A stretch of DNA of 28,878 nucleotides from Ruminococcaceae bacterium UBA5450. Its GTDB lineage: Bacteria; Bacillota; Clostridia; Oscillospirales; Acutalibacteraceae. The DNA is taken from positions 10,404 through 39,281 of the forward strand of contig DIQY01000007.1 in NCBI GenBank assembly GCA_002424295.1, given 5' to 3'. Below are positions 8,107-15,139 of this stretch, piece by piece. The notes beneath the pieces were generated by a model that was not told the DNA's origin, did no database searches, and worked only from the letters and a program-made list of their open reading frames with translations. A program made the translations under genes and the position numbers. Within the stretch, counting starts at the first letter, position 1. Every line of letters begins with the position of its first letter.

Positions 8107-9255
8107 TTGACAGATGTGCTTTTGTTTGCTTTGGGAACGGTAGCTTATCTCCTTTTTATGCTGCTGTTCGACCGTTGGATCTGGCGAATCGTTTCACAAA
8201 ATTTTTCAGGAATTAAGAAAAATTTTTTCGGCTTGATCTGTTTCATACTGGAAATAATACCAATGGGTTCTATTTATCAATTTTTATTTCCGGTGCGTTC
8301 CCTAAGATGGCTTTCGGCAGCTGGTTTTTGGGTCATGGGATTTTTAATCTATTTTTTGATCAGTCTGGTGGTTCTCAGGCTGCTCCAAAAAATTTTGGGA
8401 GCTGTTCTGCATCAGAAAGAACGCTTTTTAACACCACGTTTTCAAATTTATAAACTTGCAGTAGGCGCAATTTTCAGCATTGGAATTTGCTGTTGGGGAT
8501 TTTGGGCATTGCAGAATCCAACGGTTACATCCTTTAATGTTGGTCATGAGGGAAAGGAAAAAATGCGGGTGGTGGCCCTCTCTGATCTTCATTATGGTAC
8601 AGTAGGCGGTACATTAGATTTGAAGAAAATGGTGGAGCGAATCAATGATCTAAATCCCGATCTTGTACTTTTTGCCGGAGATGTTTTGGATGATCGAGCA
8701 GATCAAGCCGACAAAGAGACTTTTACAAAAGCAGTTTCTTCAATAAAATCCAGTTATGGAGTCTATGCGATTATGGGAAATCATGAATATAAGTATAATA
8801 CCCCTGAGCAGATGAGAGCCTTTTATCAGGGAAGCAGTGTTGAACTGCTTTGCAATCAAACAAAAAACATTGATGGAAAGCTTCTTCTGTTGGGACGTGA
8901 TGATTATGCAGTCGGTGGAAAAAATCACTCAAGAATGCCTATTTCTCAGCTCTTAAAAGGTCAAAATACCGATTTACCTCTTTTGGTACTTGATCATCAG
9001 CCACAGGATTATCGTGAATCAGAAAAAGATGGTGCTCTGCTGCAAATTTCGGGGCATACGCATAATGGCCAGATTTGGCCCGGAGATTTGATCGTTCATT
9101 CTATTTTTAAACTGCACTATCAAACTCCTTCAAATGGTATTTACCGGGAAAACAATTTTACTCTGGCAGTCACCCGCGGATATGGTGCGTGGGGATTTCA
9201 AATGAGAACGACAGGCAATGCGGAGATCTTTTGTGTAAACGTAACGGTGCCATAA
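8107..9255 (+). CDS. Membrane-anchored metallophosphoesterase (YkuE-like)
   Basis: 382 residues from the chosen TTG start. About four membrane helices fill the first 145 residues, followed by a calcineurin-like phosphoesterase domain with the full metal-ligand set: SDLH (D160, H162), GD (D192), GNHE (N225, H226) and GHTH (H317, H319). This resembles YkuE-type enzymes, which hydrolyse phosphoesters or lipid pyrophosphates at the membrane; the substrate here is unknown. The frame stays open back to an ATG at 8032, but that codon has no ribosome site and would overlap the previous gene by 46 bases, whereas AGGAGG at 8087-8092 precedes the TTG at 8107. The spacing (14 bases, or 10 from the adjacent AAGG) is somewhat long. 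No clear terminator follows. Confidence 0.75.
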   Translation: MTDVLLFALGTVAYLLFMLLFDRWIWRIVSQNFSGIKKNFFGLICFILEIIPMGSIYQFLFPVRSLRWLSAAGFWVMGFLIYFLISLVVLRLLQKILGAVLHQKERFLTPRFQIYKLAVGAIFSIGICCWGFWALQNPTVTSFNVGHEGKEKMRVVALSDLHYGTVGGTLDLKKMVERINDLNPDLVLFAGDVLDDRADQADKETFTKAVSSIKSSYGVYAIMGNHEYKYNTPEQMRAFYQGSSVELLCNQTKNIDGKLLLLGRDDYAVGGKNHSRMPISQLLKGQNTDLPLLVLDHQPQDYRESEKDGALLQISGHTHNGQIWPGDLIVHSIFKLHYQTPSNGIYRENNFTLAVTRGYGAWGFQMRTTGNAEIFCVNVTVP

Positions 9256-9374
9256 AAAATGCCTCCGAAGAAGGGCAGAGGATAATATACGGACAGACTT
9301 ATCATGAATCATGTTTATTCATGAAGAGAATTGGTAGCAGCATAACAAAAGATAAACGGGATCATTTATGACTG

Positions 9375-9403
9375 TTGACAAACTAATACGATTAGTCTAT
9401 AAT
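9375..9403 (+). promoter_or_regulatory. Consensus sigma-A promoter of the tetR-tauE operon
   Basis: Perfect TTGACA (9375-9380) and perfect TATAAT (9398-9403) with a 17-base spacer. An intrinsically strong promoter of this kind would need repression, which fits the operator inside it. Confidence 0.85.
9382..9396. promoter_or_regulatory. Palindromic operator inside the promoter spacer
   Basis: ACTAAT-ACG-ATTAGT is a perfect palindrome between the -35 and -10 boxes. A further half site, ATTAGTTT, lies at 9412-9419 and mirrors AAACTAAT at 9380-9387. The position suggests autorepression by the TetR-type protein encoded 32 bases after the promoter. Confidence 0.65.
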
Positions 9404-9434
9404 GCATTTACATTAGTTTGAGAGGAGGCATAGC

Positions 9435-10010
9435 ATGAGCACAAAAAAAGGCTTGGATTCACAAACAATCCTAAATGCAGCAGCAGAGCTGGCCGAAGAA
9501 AAGGGGCTTGAAAATATTTCGTTGCTTCAGGTCGCGGAAAAACTCGGTGTAAAACCACCATCACTGTACAATCATTTGAGCGGATTGCAGGAACTCTCAT
9601 CGGGTATTGCAAAGCTTGCTATCAGTAGGCTTGAAGATACCATTCGCAGCGCAGCAGTCGGTCGGTCAAAAGAAAATGCTTTGGTGGCGATTGCTTCTGC
9701 ATACCGTAAATTTGCGAAAGAAAATCCTGAACTTTACAAAGCAATTTTGAGATTTCCTACCTATAATGACAGTAATGTTCAGGAGGCAGGTCATGCCGTT
9801 GTTCGCATTTTATATCAGGTGATGGAACCATATCATTACAGCCAAGAAGAGACGATCAGTTTTGTCCGCGGATTCCGCAGCGCACTTCATGGCTTTGTTT
9901 CACTTGAAGAGGCAGGCTTTTTCCAAAGTACCGAAGCAAATGTAGATAGAAGCTACGAACAGCTCGTTTTACGCTTGATATCGACTATAAATACAAAAGA
10001 AGATGCTTAA
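9435..10010 (+). CDS. TetR/AcrR-family transcriptional regulator
   Basis: 191 residues. The N-terminal 50 residues form a TetR helix-turn-helix, with ILNAAAELAEEKGLENISL leading to VAEKLGVKPPSLYNHL. The C-terminal ligand domain (AYRKFAKENPELYKAIL, then FVRGFRSALHGFVSLEEAGFF) resembles the WHG-type TetR C-terminal domain. AGGAGG stands just before the ATG. The gene is preceded by a consensus promoter with a palindrome in its spacer and overlaps the exporter gene by 8 bases, so it most likely represses its own operon. The ligand is unknown; an anion or sulfur compound carried by the exporter is a guess from context. Confidence 0.9.
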   Translation: MSTKKGLDSQTILNAAAELAEEKGLENISLLQVAEKLGVKPPSLYNHLSGLQELSSGIAKLAISRLEDTIRSAAVGRSKENALVAIASAYRKFAKENPELYKAILRFPTYNDSNVQEAGHAVVRILYQVMEPYHYSQEETISFVRGFRSALHGFVSLEEAGFFQSTEANVDRSYEQLVLRLISTINTKEDA

Positions 10011-10779
10011 AATGTCTCAATATATTGCATTACCTATCGTAGGATTTGTGGTCGGCTTACTGATCATTTCGCTTGGGGGCGGAGGCGGAGCCGTTTATGT
10101 AGGGATTCTAACTGTTTTTTTTAACATTCCACCTGGCATCGCGGCATCTACCTCTCTTGCAACAACGATTCCAACTACAGCAGTGGGGACTTTCAGCCAC
10201 TGGAAAGCCGGAAATGTGAACTGGCGTTTTGGGCTTACCATGCTGATTGGCGGCGTGGTCGGATCCATTGTAGGTTCCCTGTGTTCTGGATTCTTGCCGG
10301 AAAGCCTATATAATAAGGTTACCGGAGCAATTTTACTGCTCCTTGCCGTACAGATGCTCGTTTCATACATAAAGAAAAAAGGCAATGTACGGAAAACCGA
10401 TCAGACCCATAAGAAATCCAACACTGTTAAAGCAGCCTGCTTTGGGCTGCTCGGTGGAGTTATGTCTGGGCTTGTTGGCCTCAGTGGCGGCGGTCCGATT
10501 ATCGCGGGGCTGATGATTCTTGGATGTCAAGCGCTCGAAACGGTGGGGACCTCTGTCCTTGTGCTATTCGGTATCGCTCTTACTGGCTTTATTACGCATC
10601 TTGGAATCGGGAGTATAGATTGGAAACTCGTAGGACTTCTTACTATTGGTACAGTTTGCGGCGCTTTCATCGGTCCGGTCCTTCTTAAGCGAATAGATAA
10701 GAGCAAGTTGGAAAAGGTTCTCCAGCCTGTGCTTTTTATTATGATTGTGGTCATGGGCGGAATAGAAATGTTTAAATAA
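10003..10779 (+). CDS. TauE/SafE-family sulfite/anion exporter
   Basis: 258 residues, very hydrophobic, with about seven or eight membrane segments. It has the internal duplication typical of TauE/SafE proteins: the first half carries LGGGGGAVYVGIL and GIAASTSLATTIPT, and the second repeats the pattern with LSGGGPIIAGLMIL and ETVGTSVLVLFG. Relatives move sulfite, sulfoacetate or other organic anions across the membrane; the substrate cannot be read from sequence. The ATG at 10003 overlaps the end of tetR, and a second in-frame ATG at 10012 is equally possible because neither has a strong ribosome site. Translational coupling to tetR is likely. Two terminators follow. Confidence 0.85.
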   Translation: MLKMSQYIALPIVGFVVGLLIISLGGGGGAVYVGILTVFFNIPPGIAASTSLATTIPTTAVGTFSHWKAGNVNWRFGLTMLIGGVVGSIVGSLCSGFLPESLYNKVTGAILLLLAVQMLVSYIKKKGNVRKTDQTHKKSNTVKAACFGLLGGVMSGLVGLSGGGPIIAGLMILGCQALETVGTSVLVLFGIALTGFITHLGIGSIDWKLVGLLTIGTVCGAFIGPVLLKRIDKSKLEKVLQPVLFIMIVVMGGIEMFK

Positions 10780-10822
10780 TCCGCATCTCTCTGTATAGCG
10801 AACAAAATATCTTAAATACAGT

Positions 10823-10855
10823 AAACCCGGCGTGACTTACGCCACGCCGGGTTTT
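10823..10855. terminator. Terminator after the TauE gene
   Basis: A 12-base-pair perfect stem (10823-10834 with 10843-10854) closes an 8-base loop and ends in TTTT on the plus strand. On the minus strand it is followed by TTTACTG, so it may also stop transcripts leaving gatD. Confidence 0.8.
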
Positions 10856-10875
10856 ACCAAAGTAATTATTTCTTT

Positions 10876-10906
10876 AGCGCCTCCGAAAAATCGGAGGCGC
10901 TTTTTT
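10876..10906 (+). terminator. Second terminator, overlapping the end of gatD
   Basis: A 10-base-pair stem (10876-10885 with 10891-10900) is followed by six T's on the plus strand. It backs up the terminator just upstream of it and lies directly against the gatD stop codon, so it also shields the minus-strand genes from plus-strand read-through. Confidence 0.8.
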
Positions 10907-11648
10907 ATTTTTTTAGAGCGTGTAAAAACCGCTGCTGAATATAAGCATTTGCATTTTTTTCTATGGTATCGTCCAAAGGAGCGAGAGTACCGTCTCCCCA
11001 GCGATTTTGAAGGGCAGCAGATAGAAGGTGGTCACACAACTGTGGATTTTTGCTTAAAAGTGGGCCATGCAGATAGGTGCCAATTACATTTTTATAAAGA
11101 ACGCCTTCGCCGCCGTCGTGCCCGTTGTTCCCTTTCCCGTAGAGTACTTTTCCCAACGGATTGACATTAGGACCAAGAGAAGTGCGTCCGCCATGATTTT
11201 CGAATCCGACAACGGGCATTTCACAGAGAGAAGTCTTAATAATTAAATTGCCAATTAATCTTCCATGGCCATTGACCGTCTCCAGATCCAAAAGACCAAG
11301 ACCATCTACTTTAGAACCATCAGCGGCCATATAAGAGCGGCCGAGAAACTGATAGCCGCCGCAGATTGCAAGCAATACACCACCGCGTTCGATATAATCG
11401 GAAATAGGAGAGCGAAGAGAGTGAATATAATCCATCGCAATGGACTGTTCCCTATCGGGACCGCCACCAATAAAAAGAATATCTAAGTTTTCAAAATCCA
11501 CCGGATCGTGAAGGCAGTAATCCTGCTGTTCCACCCCAATTTGGCGCCATTGAGCTCGTTTGGAGAGACAAAGGATGTTACCGTCATCCCCATAAAGATT
11601 TAAAAGATCCGGCAACAGATGTCCAATCGTGATTTTACGGTTTTCCAT
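10905..11648 (-). CDS. gatD: Lipid II isoglutaminyl synthase, glutaminase subunit GatD
   Basis: 247 residues, close to the usual GatD size. It is a class I (CobB/CobQ-type) glutamine amidotransferase: FIGGGPDREQ (59-68), nucleophile Cys96 in LLAICGGYQ, and His194 in GTYLHGPLL, in line with the C94/H189 pair of the Staphylococcus aureus enzyme. GatD releases ammonia from glutamine and passes it to MurT, which amidates the D-glutamate of lipid II. The ATG shares one base with the murT stop codon, so the two subunits are translationally coupled, as expected for a complex. Confidence 0.93.
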   Translation of the reverse strand: MENRKITIGHLLPDLLNLYGDDGNILCLSKRAQWRQIGVEQQDYCLHDPVDFENLDILFIGGGPDREQSIAMDYIHSLRSPISDYIERGGVLLAICGGYQFLGRSYMAADGSKVDGLGLLDLETVNGHGRLIGNLIIKTSLCEMPVVGFENHGGRTSLGPNVNPLGKVLYGKGNNGHDGGEGVLYKNVIGTYLHGPLLSKNPQLCDHLLSAALQNRWGDGTLAPLDDTIEKNANAYIQQRFLHALKK

Positions 11649-12988
11649 TATGCTCCCTCCTTTTCATTTGATGTCAAATGATCAAGAAAATTTTTGGTGG
11701 GAGCAAGCGCAGAGTAATTTGGAAGGATATAGACGACTTCTCGGTCACCCGAAAGTGCGTCATTAATTGCTTCTTGTACGGTTTCGCAGAGCTTTGCCTG
11801 CAGTCCGCCGTATTTCATGCGAACCTGCAGATCGTTTCTCCGAATTCCACAGGCATAATAGGTGTTTTCTTTTTGGGAGGCCATCAAATCAATATCGGTA
11901 TCCCATAACCAAGAAGGGTCATTGCCATCGTTATCGTGGTCATTAATAATTACAATAACAGCTTTTGGACGCGGGTCCTGCAAAACAACAGAAATGGCCT
12001 GATTGGTGCCATCCGGATTCTTAATCAGGTTTAAGACCAACGGCTTTTTTAAATTCTGGTAAAATTCCATTCGACCATTTTGCGGACGGTAGTGATCAAG
12101 CGCTTCCTGAAAATTCTGTGTGGAAACCCCAGCTTCGTGGGCGGCTGTATAGGCGGCAAGTACATTATAGACATTATAAATTCCCGGCAAATGGCTCCGA
12201 ATCATTTCTCCATTGACTGAAAATTCAGTCTGCTCGCCAAATCCGATAGTCAGATCTTTCAGTTGGTAATCCGGGGCAGGACGGGCAAAATCACAATTTG
12301 GACAATAAAAGTCTCCTAGACGGCCATAGTGTTCACCGTGATACTGCAATTCGGTTCCGCAGTAATGGCAAAAGCAACTGCCCTGATTCTTTCCTGTATA
12401 AGAGCCGAGTGTTTCGCAGAGCCCAAAGGATTTGGCATGATGCCCACAATTCTTAGCGACATAAGTGACCAAGGGGTCATCAGCATCGTAGAGCACCGTC
12501 GTTTTGGGAGAAAACGAAAGAGCTTTTTGAATGGTTGCGGCTACCGTATCCAGTTCTCCGCAGCGATCCAACTGATCGCGAACGAGATTATTGATCAAAA
12601 GATAGGTTGGCTGCACTTTTTTAACAATTTTGCGGGTAAAAAGCTCGTCCACTTCTAAAGTTGCCCAATCAGCCTGTACCTTTCCATGAGAATCCGCCAT
12701 TCGCAGAAATGCCGCAATAACGCCATTTGTCATGTTGGCGCCTTCTGCATTGCAGACGGCCCGTTTTCCCTGCGATTGGAGCGCTCGGTAAAGAAGATTA
12801 TTCACTGTGGTCTTTCCGTTTGTAGAGGTGACAACAATAATTCCTTCGGTCACATCTGCTGCCAGCTTTTTCAGGATCCATGGGTCTACCGCTCTGGCGG
12901 CTGCTCCCGGCCATGCACTGCCGGAACGGCCCAGTTTTCGGCAAAGTGCGGTCATCAGCCTTGCGGCTTTTACAGACAGCCATTTCAT
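11648..12988 (-). CDS. murT: Lipid II isoglutaminyl synthase, Mur-ligase subunit MurT
   Basis: 446 residues. It has a Mur ligase central domain with the ATP loop STNGKTT (55-61), DELF in the expected acidic position, and a four-Cys zinc ribbon unique to MurT among Mur ligases (C207-x2-C210 and C229-x2-C232). The C-terminal DUF1727 domain carries NDHDNDGNDPSW, the region of the catalytic Asp. MurT activates the D-isoglutamate carboxylate of lipid II with ATP so that ammonia from GatD can form isoglutamine. AGGAGG precedes the ATG. A consensus promoter starts at the stop codon of rodA, so murT-gatD can be expressed on its own. Confidence 0.94.
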   Translation of the reverse strand: MKWLSVKAARLMTALCRKLGRSGSAWPGAAARAVDPWILKKLAADVTEGIIVVTSTNGKTTVNNLLYRALQSQGKRAVCNAEGANMTNGVIAAFLRMADSHGKVQADWATLEVDELFTRKIVKKVQPTYLLINNLVRDQLDRCGELDTVAATIQKALSFSPKTTVLYDADDPLVTYVAKNCGHHAKSFGLCETLGSYTGKNQGSCFCHYCGTELQYHGEHYGRLGDFYCPNCDFARPAPDYQLKDLTIGFGEQTEFSVNGEMIRSHLPGIYNVYNVLAAYTAAHEAGVSTQNFQEALDHYRPQNGRMEFYQNLKKPLVLNLIKNPDGTNQAISVVLQDPRPKAVIVIINDHDNDGNDPSWLWDTDIDLMASQKENTYYACGIRRNDLQVRMKYGGLQAKLCETVQEAINDALSGDREVVYILPNYSALAPTKNFLDHLTSNEKEGA

Positions 12989-13064
12989 GCCGGACTCCTC
13001 CTATCATTGTGAAAGAGAAAATTCCCTTTTTGTCTTTATTTTATCATTAGCAAATATGTTCTTT

Positions 13065-13093
13065 ATTATAAGAAGTTTCTGCCATTTTGTCAA
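13065..13093 (-). promoter_or_regulatory. Consensus promoter of murT-gatD overlapping the rodA stop codon
   Basis: On the minus strand, perfect TTGACA (13088-13093) and perfect TATAAT (13065-13070) are 17 bases apart. The -35 box covers the last codon positions of rodA. Confidence 0.85.
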
Positions 13094-14241
13094 TTTTCGG
13101 GTGTGTAGAGCAGGCGGTCACTGGAGCGTCTGTGAATGACAACGCTTTGTACCAGTCCGATACCAAAATACAGACAGGAGGATGAGGAACCTCCTGCACT
13201 AAAGAATGGCAAGGTAACCCCCATGACTGGGAAAAGGTTGAGACACATGCCAAGATTAAAAATCATCTGAGAAAAAATCATTCCAAAGTAGCCCATGCAG
13301 ATACTGCTTCCCAAAAGATCGGTGGAATATCCTGCATCTTTTAAAATCCTGGTAAGCAGGAGTGCGAGAAGTACGATTACTGCCATACAACCCACAAATC
13401 CCAGAGATTCTCCTGCGACGGAAAAAACAAAATCACTTTGCTGAATCGGGACCAATCCGGAATTGACGCGAGGAGCTTGGAAAAGGCCTTTTCCGAAAAA
13501 GCCCCCACTGCCGATGCTGATTTTTCCTCGCAGCTGCTGCAGCCCATATCCCAGTGGGTCTGTTTCCGGGTGAAGAAAGATTAGAAAACGTTTGCGTTGA
13601 TAAACATTCAGAACAGAAGTCCATGCGATTGGAAAAGCAATAATCACAAGTCCGGCTAAAATTGCAAAATACCGCAGTTGAATCCCGGCACCAAATGACA
13701 TAAACAAAAACATACAGAAAAAAATAATGGCAGTGCCGTCATCGTGCTGCAAATGAACCAGCATGACCGGAATCATTGCATGGGCAGCAAGCAGAATCAC
13801 ATGCAAGGGGGAAGTGAGCAGCCCTTTTTCTTTTAAAACAAATAAATGGTTGCCAAAAGTAATTAAGAAGCCAATTTTTACAAGTTCACTTGGCTGAAAG
13901 GTCAGACCTCCCGGCAATGAAATCCATGCTTTTGCGGCAACCCCGTCGGCGCCTGTTACCGTTTGTCCTTTAAGTTGCGTTAAAAGAATCAAAAACAGGC
14001 AGAGCGCGGCAACCACATACCAAAAGTGGGCAAGTTGGCGATAATCGATCAGAGAAAGAAGAAGTGCAAAAAAATATCCGGTTACCGCTGCTAAAAGCTG
14101 AACCGCAAAATAGGAAAGACGACGCCCTTCTTCTGTAGGGACCGTTCTTAACAGCAGCAGCCCATACGCAGTAATCATGAGCATGATTCCCCAGAGTATC
14201 TGGTCCGATTTTTTAAAGTAATTTAGTAATCGCCGCTGCAT
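13090..14241 (-). CDS. rodA: RodA/FtsW-family SEDS peptidoglycan glycosyltransferase
   Basis: 383 residues with about ten membrane helices. SEDS signatures: SLPGGLTFQPSELVKIGF, HDDGTAIIFF, ETDPLGYGLQQLRGKISIGSGG, the loop QQSDFVFSVAGESLGFVG with D270 at the position of the catalytic Asp, and GVTLPFFSAGGSS near the end. RodA polymerises glycan strands from lipid II with a class B penicillin-binding partner. I prefer RodA to FtsW or SpoVE because of length and the lone setting, but the subfamily is not certain. GAGGAGGG precedes the ATG; two overlapping TATAAT-like boxes in a repeated TGATATTATA lie just upstream. No terminator separates it from murT, so read-through into the amidation genes is likely. 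Confidence 0.88.
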   Translation of the reverse strand: MQRRLLNYFKKSDQILWGIMLMITAYGLLLLRTVPTEEGRRLSYFAVQLLAAVTGYFFALLLSLIDYRQLAHFWYVVAALCLFLILLTQLKGQTVTGADGVAAKAWISLPGGLTFQPSELVKIGFLITFGNHLFVLKEKGLLTSPLHVILLAAHAMIPVMLVHLQHDDGTAIIFFCMFLFMSFGAGIQLRYFAILAGLVIIAFPIAWTSVLNVYQRKRFLIFLHPETDPLGYGLQQLRGKISIGSGGFFGKGLFQAPRVNSGLVPIQQSDFVFSVAGESLGFVGCMAVIVLLALLLTRILKDAGYSTDLLGSSICMGYFGMIFSQMIFNLGMCLNLFPVMGVTLPFFSAGGSSSSCLYFGIGLVQSVVIHRRSSDRLLYTPEN

Positions 14242-14259
14242 TTTTTCCCTCCTCTTTTT

Positions 14260-14280
14260 TGATATTATAGTGATATTATA
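14260..14280 (-). promoter_or_regulatory. Direct repeat forming two -10-like boxes upstream of rodA
   Basis: TGATATTATA occurs twice (14260-14269 and 14271-14280) with an 11-base period. Read on the minus strand each copy contains TATAAT. No good -35 box is visible, so this is a promoter candidate only. Confidence 0.4.
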
Positions 14281-14306
14281 TCATAAAGAGAAAGGCGGAA
14301 CCAGTC

Positions 14307-14318
14307 CTATCGGGATAG
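14307..14318. promoter_or_regulatory. Candidate Rrf2 operator, site 1
   Basis: The sequence is CTAT-CGGG-ATAG, extended as CTATC-GG-GATAG, about 20 bases upstream of the -35 box of the Rrf2-family gene. A half copy (CCTATCGG, 14344-14351) lies between the -35 and -10 boxes. The same CCTAT-N4-ATAG core covers the metY -35 box. Confidence 0.45.
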
Positions 14319-14335
14319 AAATCTTTGGCGGCAGC

Positions 14336-14365
14336 TTGATTTTCCTATCGGATTTATTGTATAAT
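14336..14365 (+). promoter_or_regulatory. Promoter of the Rrf2-family regulator gene
   Basis: TTGATT (14336-14341), an 18-base spacer and perfect TATAAT (14360-14365) stand about 27 bases before the start codon. Confidence 0.6.
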
Positions 14366-14391
14366 TAAAATACTGAAAGAAGGCGGAAGTA

Positions 14392-14811
14392 ATGATGATT
14401 TCAACCAGAGGAAGATATGCGCTGCGGGTGATGGTGGATCTGGCGGAGCATACCGGAGAGGGTTTTGTTCCGCTGAAAGAAATTGCTGAGCGACAGGAAA
14501 TTTCCGAGAAATATTTGGAGAGTATTATTGCAATCCTTTCGAGAAATCAATATCTGATTGGGATGCGTGGGAAGGGCGGCGGCTATAAACTTGCCCGTGC
14601 GCCGGAAGAATATACGATTGGAAGTATTCTACAGGAAACGGAAGGAAATCTTGCGCCGGTGGCCTGCTTAAGCGGCAATCAAAATGAATGCAGCCGCAAA
14701 GAAACCTGCCGGACTCTTCCTATGTGGGAAAAACTCGATACGCTTGTTCATGATTTCTTTGAAGGAATTACATTAAAAGATTTAATACAACAGCAAGAGC
14801 CGCAAAAATGA
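14392..14811 (+). CDS. Rrf2/IscR-family transcriptional regulator
   Basis: 139 residues. It starts with the family signature MMISTRGRYALRVMVDLA, followed by a winged helix-turn-helix (about 25-65, ending MRGKGGGYKLAR). Three cysteines, C92, C100 and C106, sit where IscR-type members bind an iron-sulfur cluster (C92, C98, C104 in E. coli IscR), so the protein could sense cluster status; CymR-type relatives lack them and sense cysteine. A second ATG (14395) follows the first. Own promoter, and a palindrome shared with the metY promoter, suggest that it controls itself and sulfur-amino-acid synthesis. No Isc or Suf genes are in view. Confidence 0.88.
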   Translation: MMISTRGRYALRVMVDLAEHTGEGFVPLKEIAERQEISEKYLESIIAILSRNQYLIGMRGKGGGYKLARAPEEYTIGSILQETEGNLAPVACLSGNQNECSRKETCRTLPMWEKLDTLVHDFFEGITLKDLIQQQEPQK

Positions 14812-14840
14812 AAAATTTAAGTGCCATTTAAAACGACCTG

Positions 14841-14882
14841 AAGATCCCTGCCGAAAGATATTTCTTGGTAGGGATCTTTTTC
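14841..14882 (+). terminator. Terminator of the Rrf2-family gene
   Basis: Arms AAGATCCCTGCC (14841-14852) and GGTAGGGATCTT (14867-14878) pair apart from a single C/A mismatch, followed by TTTTT. Confidence 0.8.
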
Positions 14883-14962
14883 TATATCACGGCGTTTTTA
14901 GCTGTGCAACGATCAACAATTTGACGTGCCTATTTTAATTTTTTAATTAAATCATATTAAAC

Positions 14963-14974
14963 CTATTGACATAG
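14963..14974. promoter_or_regulatory. Candidate Rrf2 operator, site 2, on the metY promoter
   Basis: CTAT-TGAC-ATAG is palindromic and overlaps the TTGACA box at 14966-14971, so a bound regulator would block RNA polymerase. It shares the CCTAT-N4-ATAG core with site 1 upstream of the Rrf2-family gene. Confidence 0.5.
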
Positions 14975-14994
14975 TATGAAAAAGAAGGTATTGT
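14966..14994 (+). promoter_or_regulatory. Promoter of the metY unit
   Basis: Perfect TTGACA (14966-14971), 17 bases, then TATTGT (14989-14994), a 4/6 match to the -10 consensus. The transcript would begin near 15001 and carry a leader of about 140 bases before metY. Confidence 0.6.
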
Positions 14995-15026
14995 ATTAAC
15001 AAACCAACAGAAATGGTGGGAATTTA

Positions 15027-15083
15027 ATGAAACATACATTTGAAAAATTGCTGAGACAAAATTTCCGTTTTGGACGAATGTGA
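15027..15083 (+). CDS. Possible 18-residue leader peptide upstream of metY
   Basis: An ATG at 15027, preceded by GGTGGG, opens 18 codons: MKHTFEKLLRQNFRFGRM, then TGA. It lies entirely in the predicted metY leader, 56 bases before metY. The peptide is basic and aromatic and has no cysteine, with methionine only at its ends, so simple attenuation by starvation for those amino acids is not evident. It could be a translational coupler or chance; no relative can be checked here. Confidence 0.35.
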   Translation: MKHTFEKLLRQNFRFGRM

Positions 15084-15139
15084 TTGGGCTTTTACGAAAA
15101 CAGTCAACATGACTTTAAAAACGGAAAGGAAAGATTTTC

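Larger units (their letters stand above)
14812..15139 (+). other. Regulatory gap between the Rrf2 gene and metY
   Basis: This 328-base gap holds the terminator of the Rrf2 gene, a Rrf2-like palindrome on the -35 box of a promoter, and an 18-codon reading frame with a ribosome site. I see no S-box, T-box or other riboswitch that I recognise. Confidence 0.6.

Noticed and set aside
14812..15139. SAM riboswitch or T-box upstream of metY
   Set aside because: Neither the S-box core nor a T-box motif is visible; the only strong hairpin is the terminator of the preceding gene.
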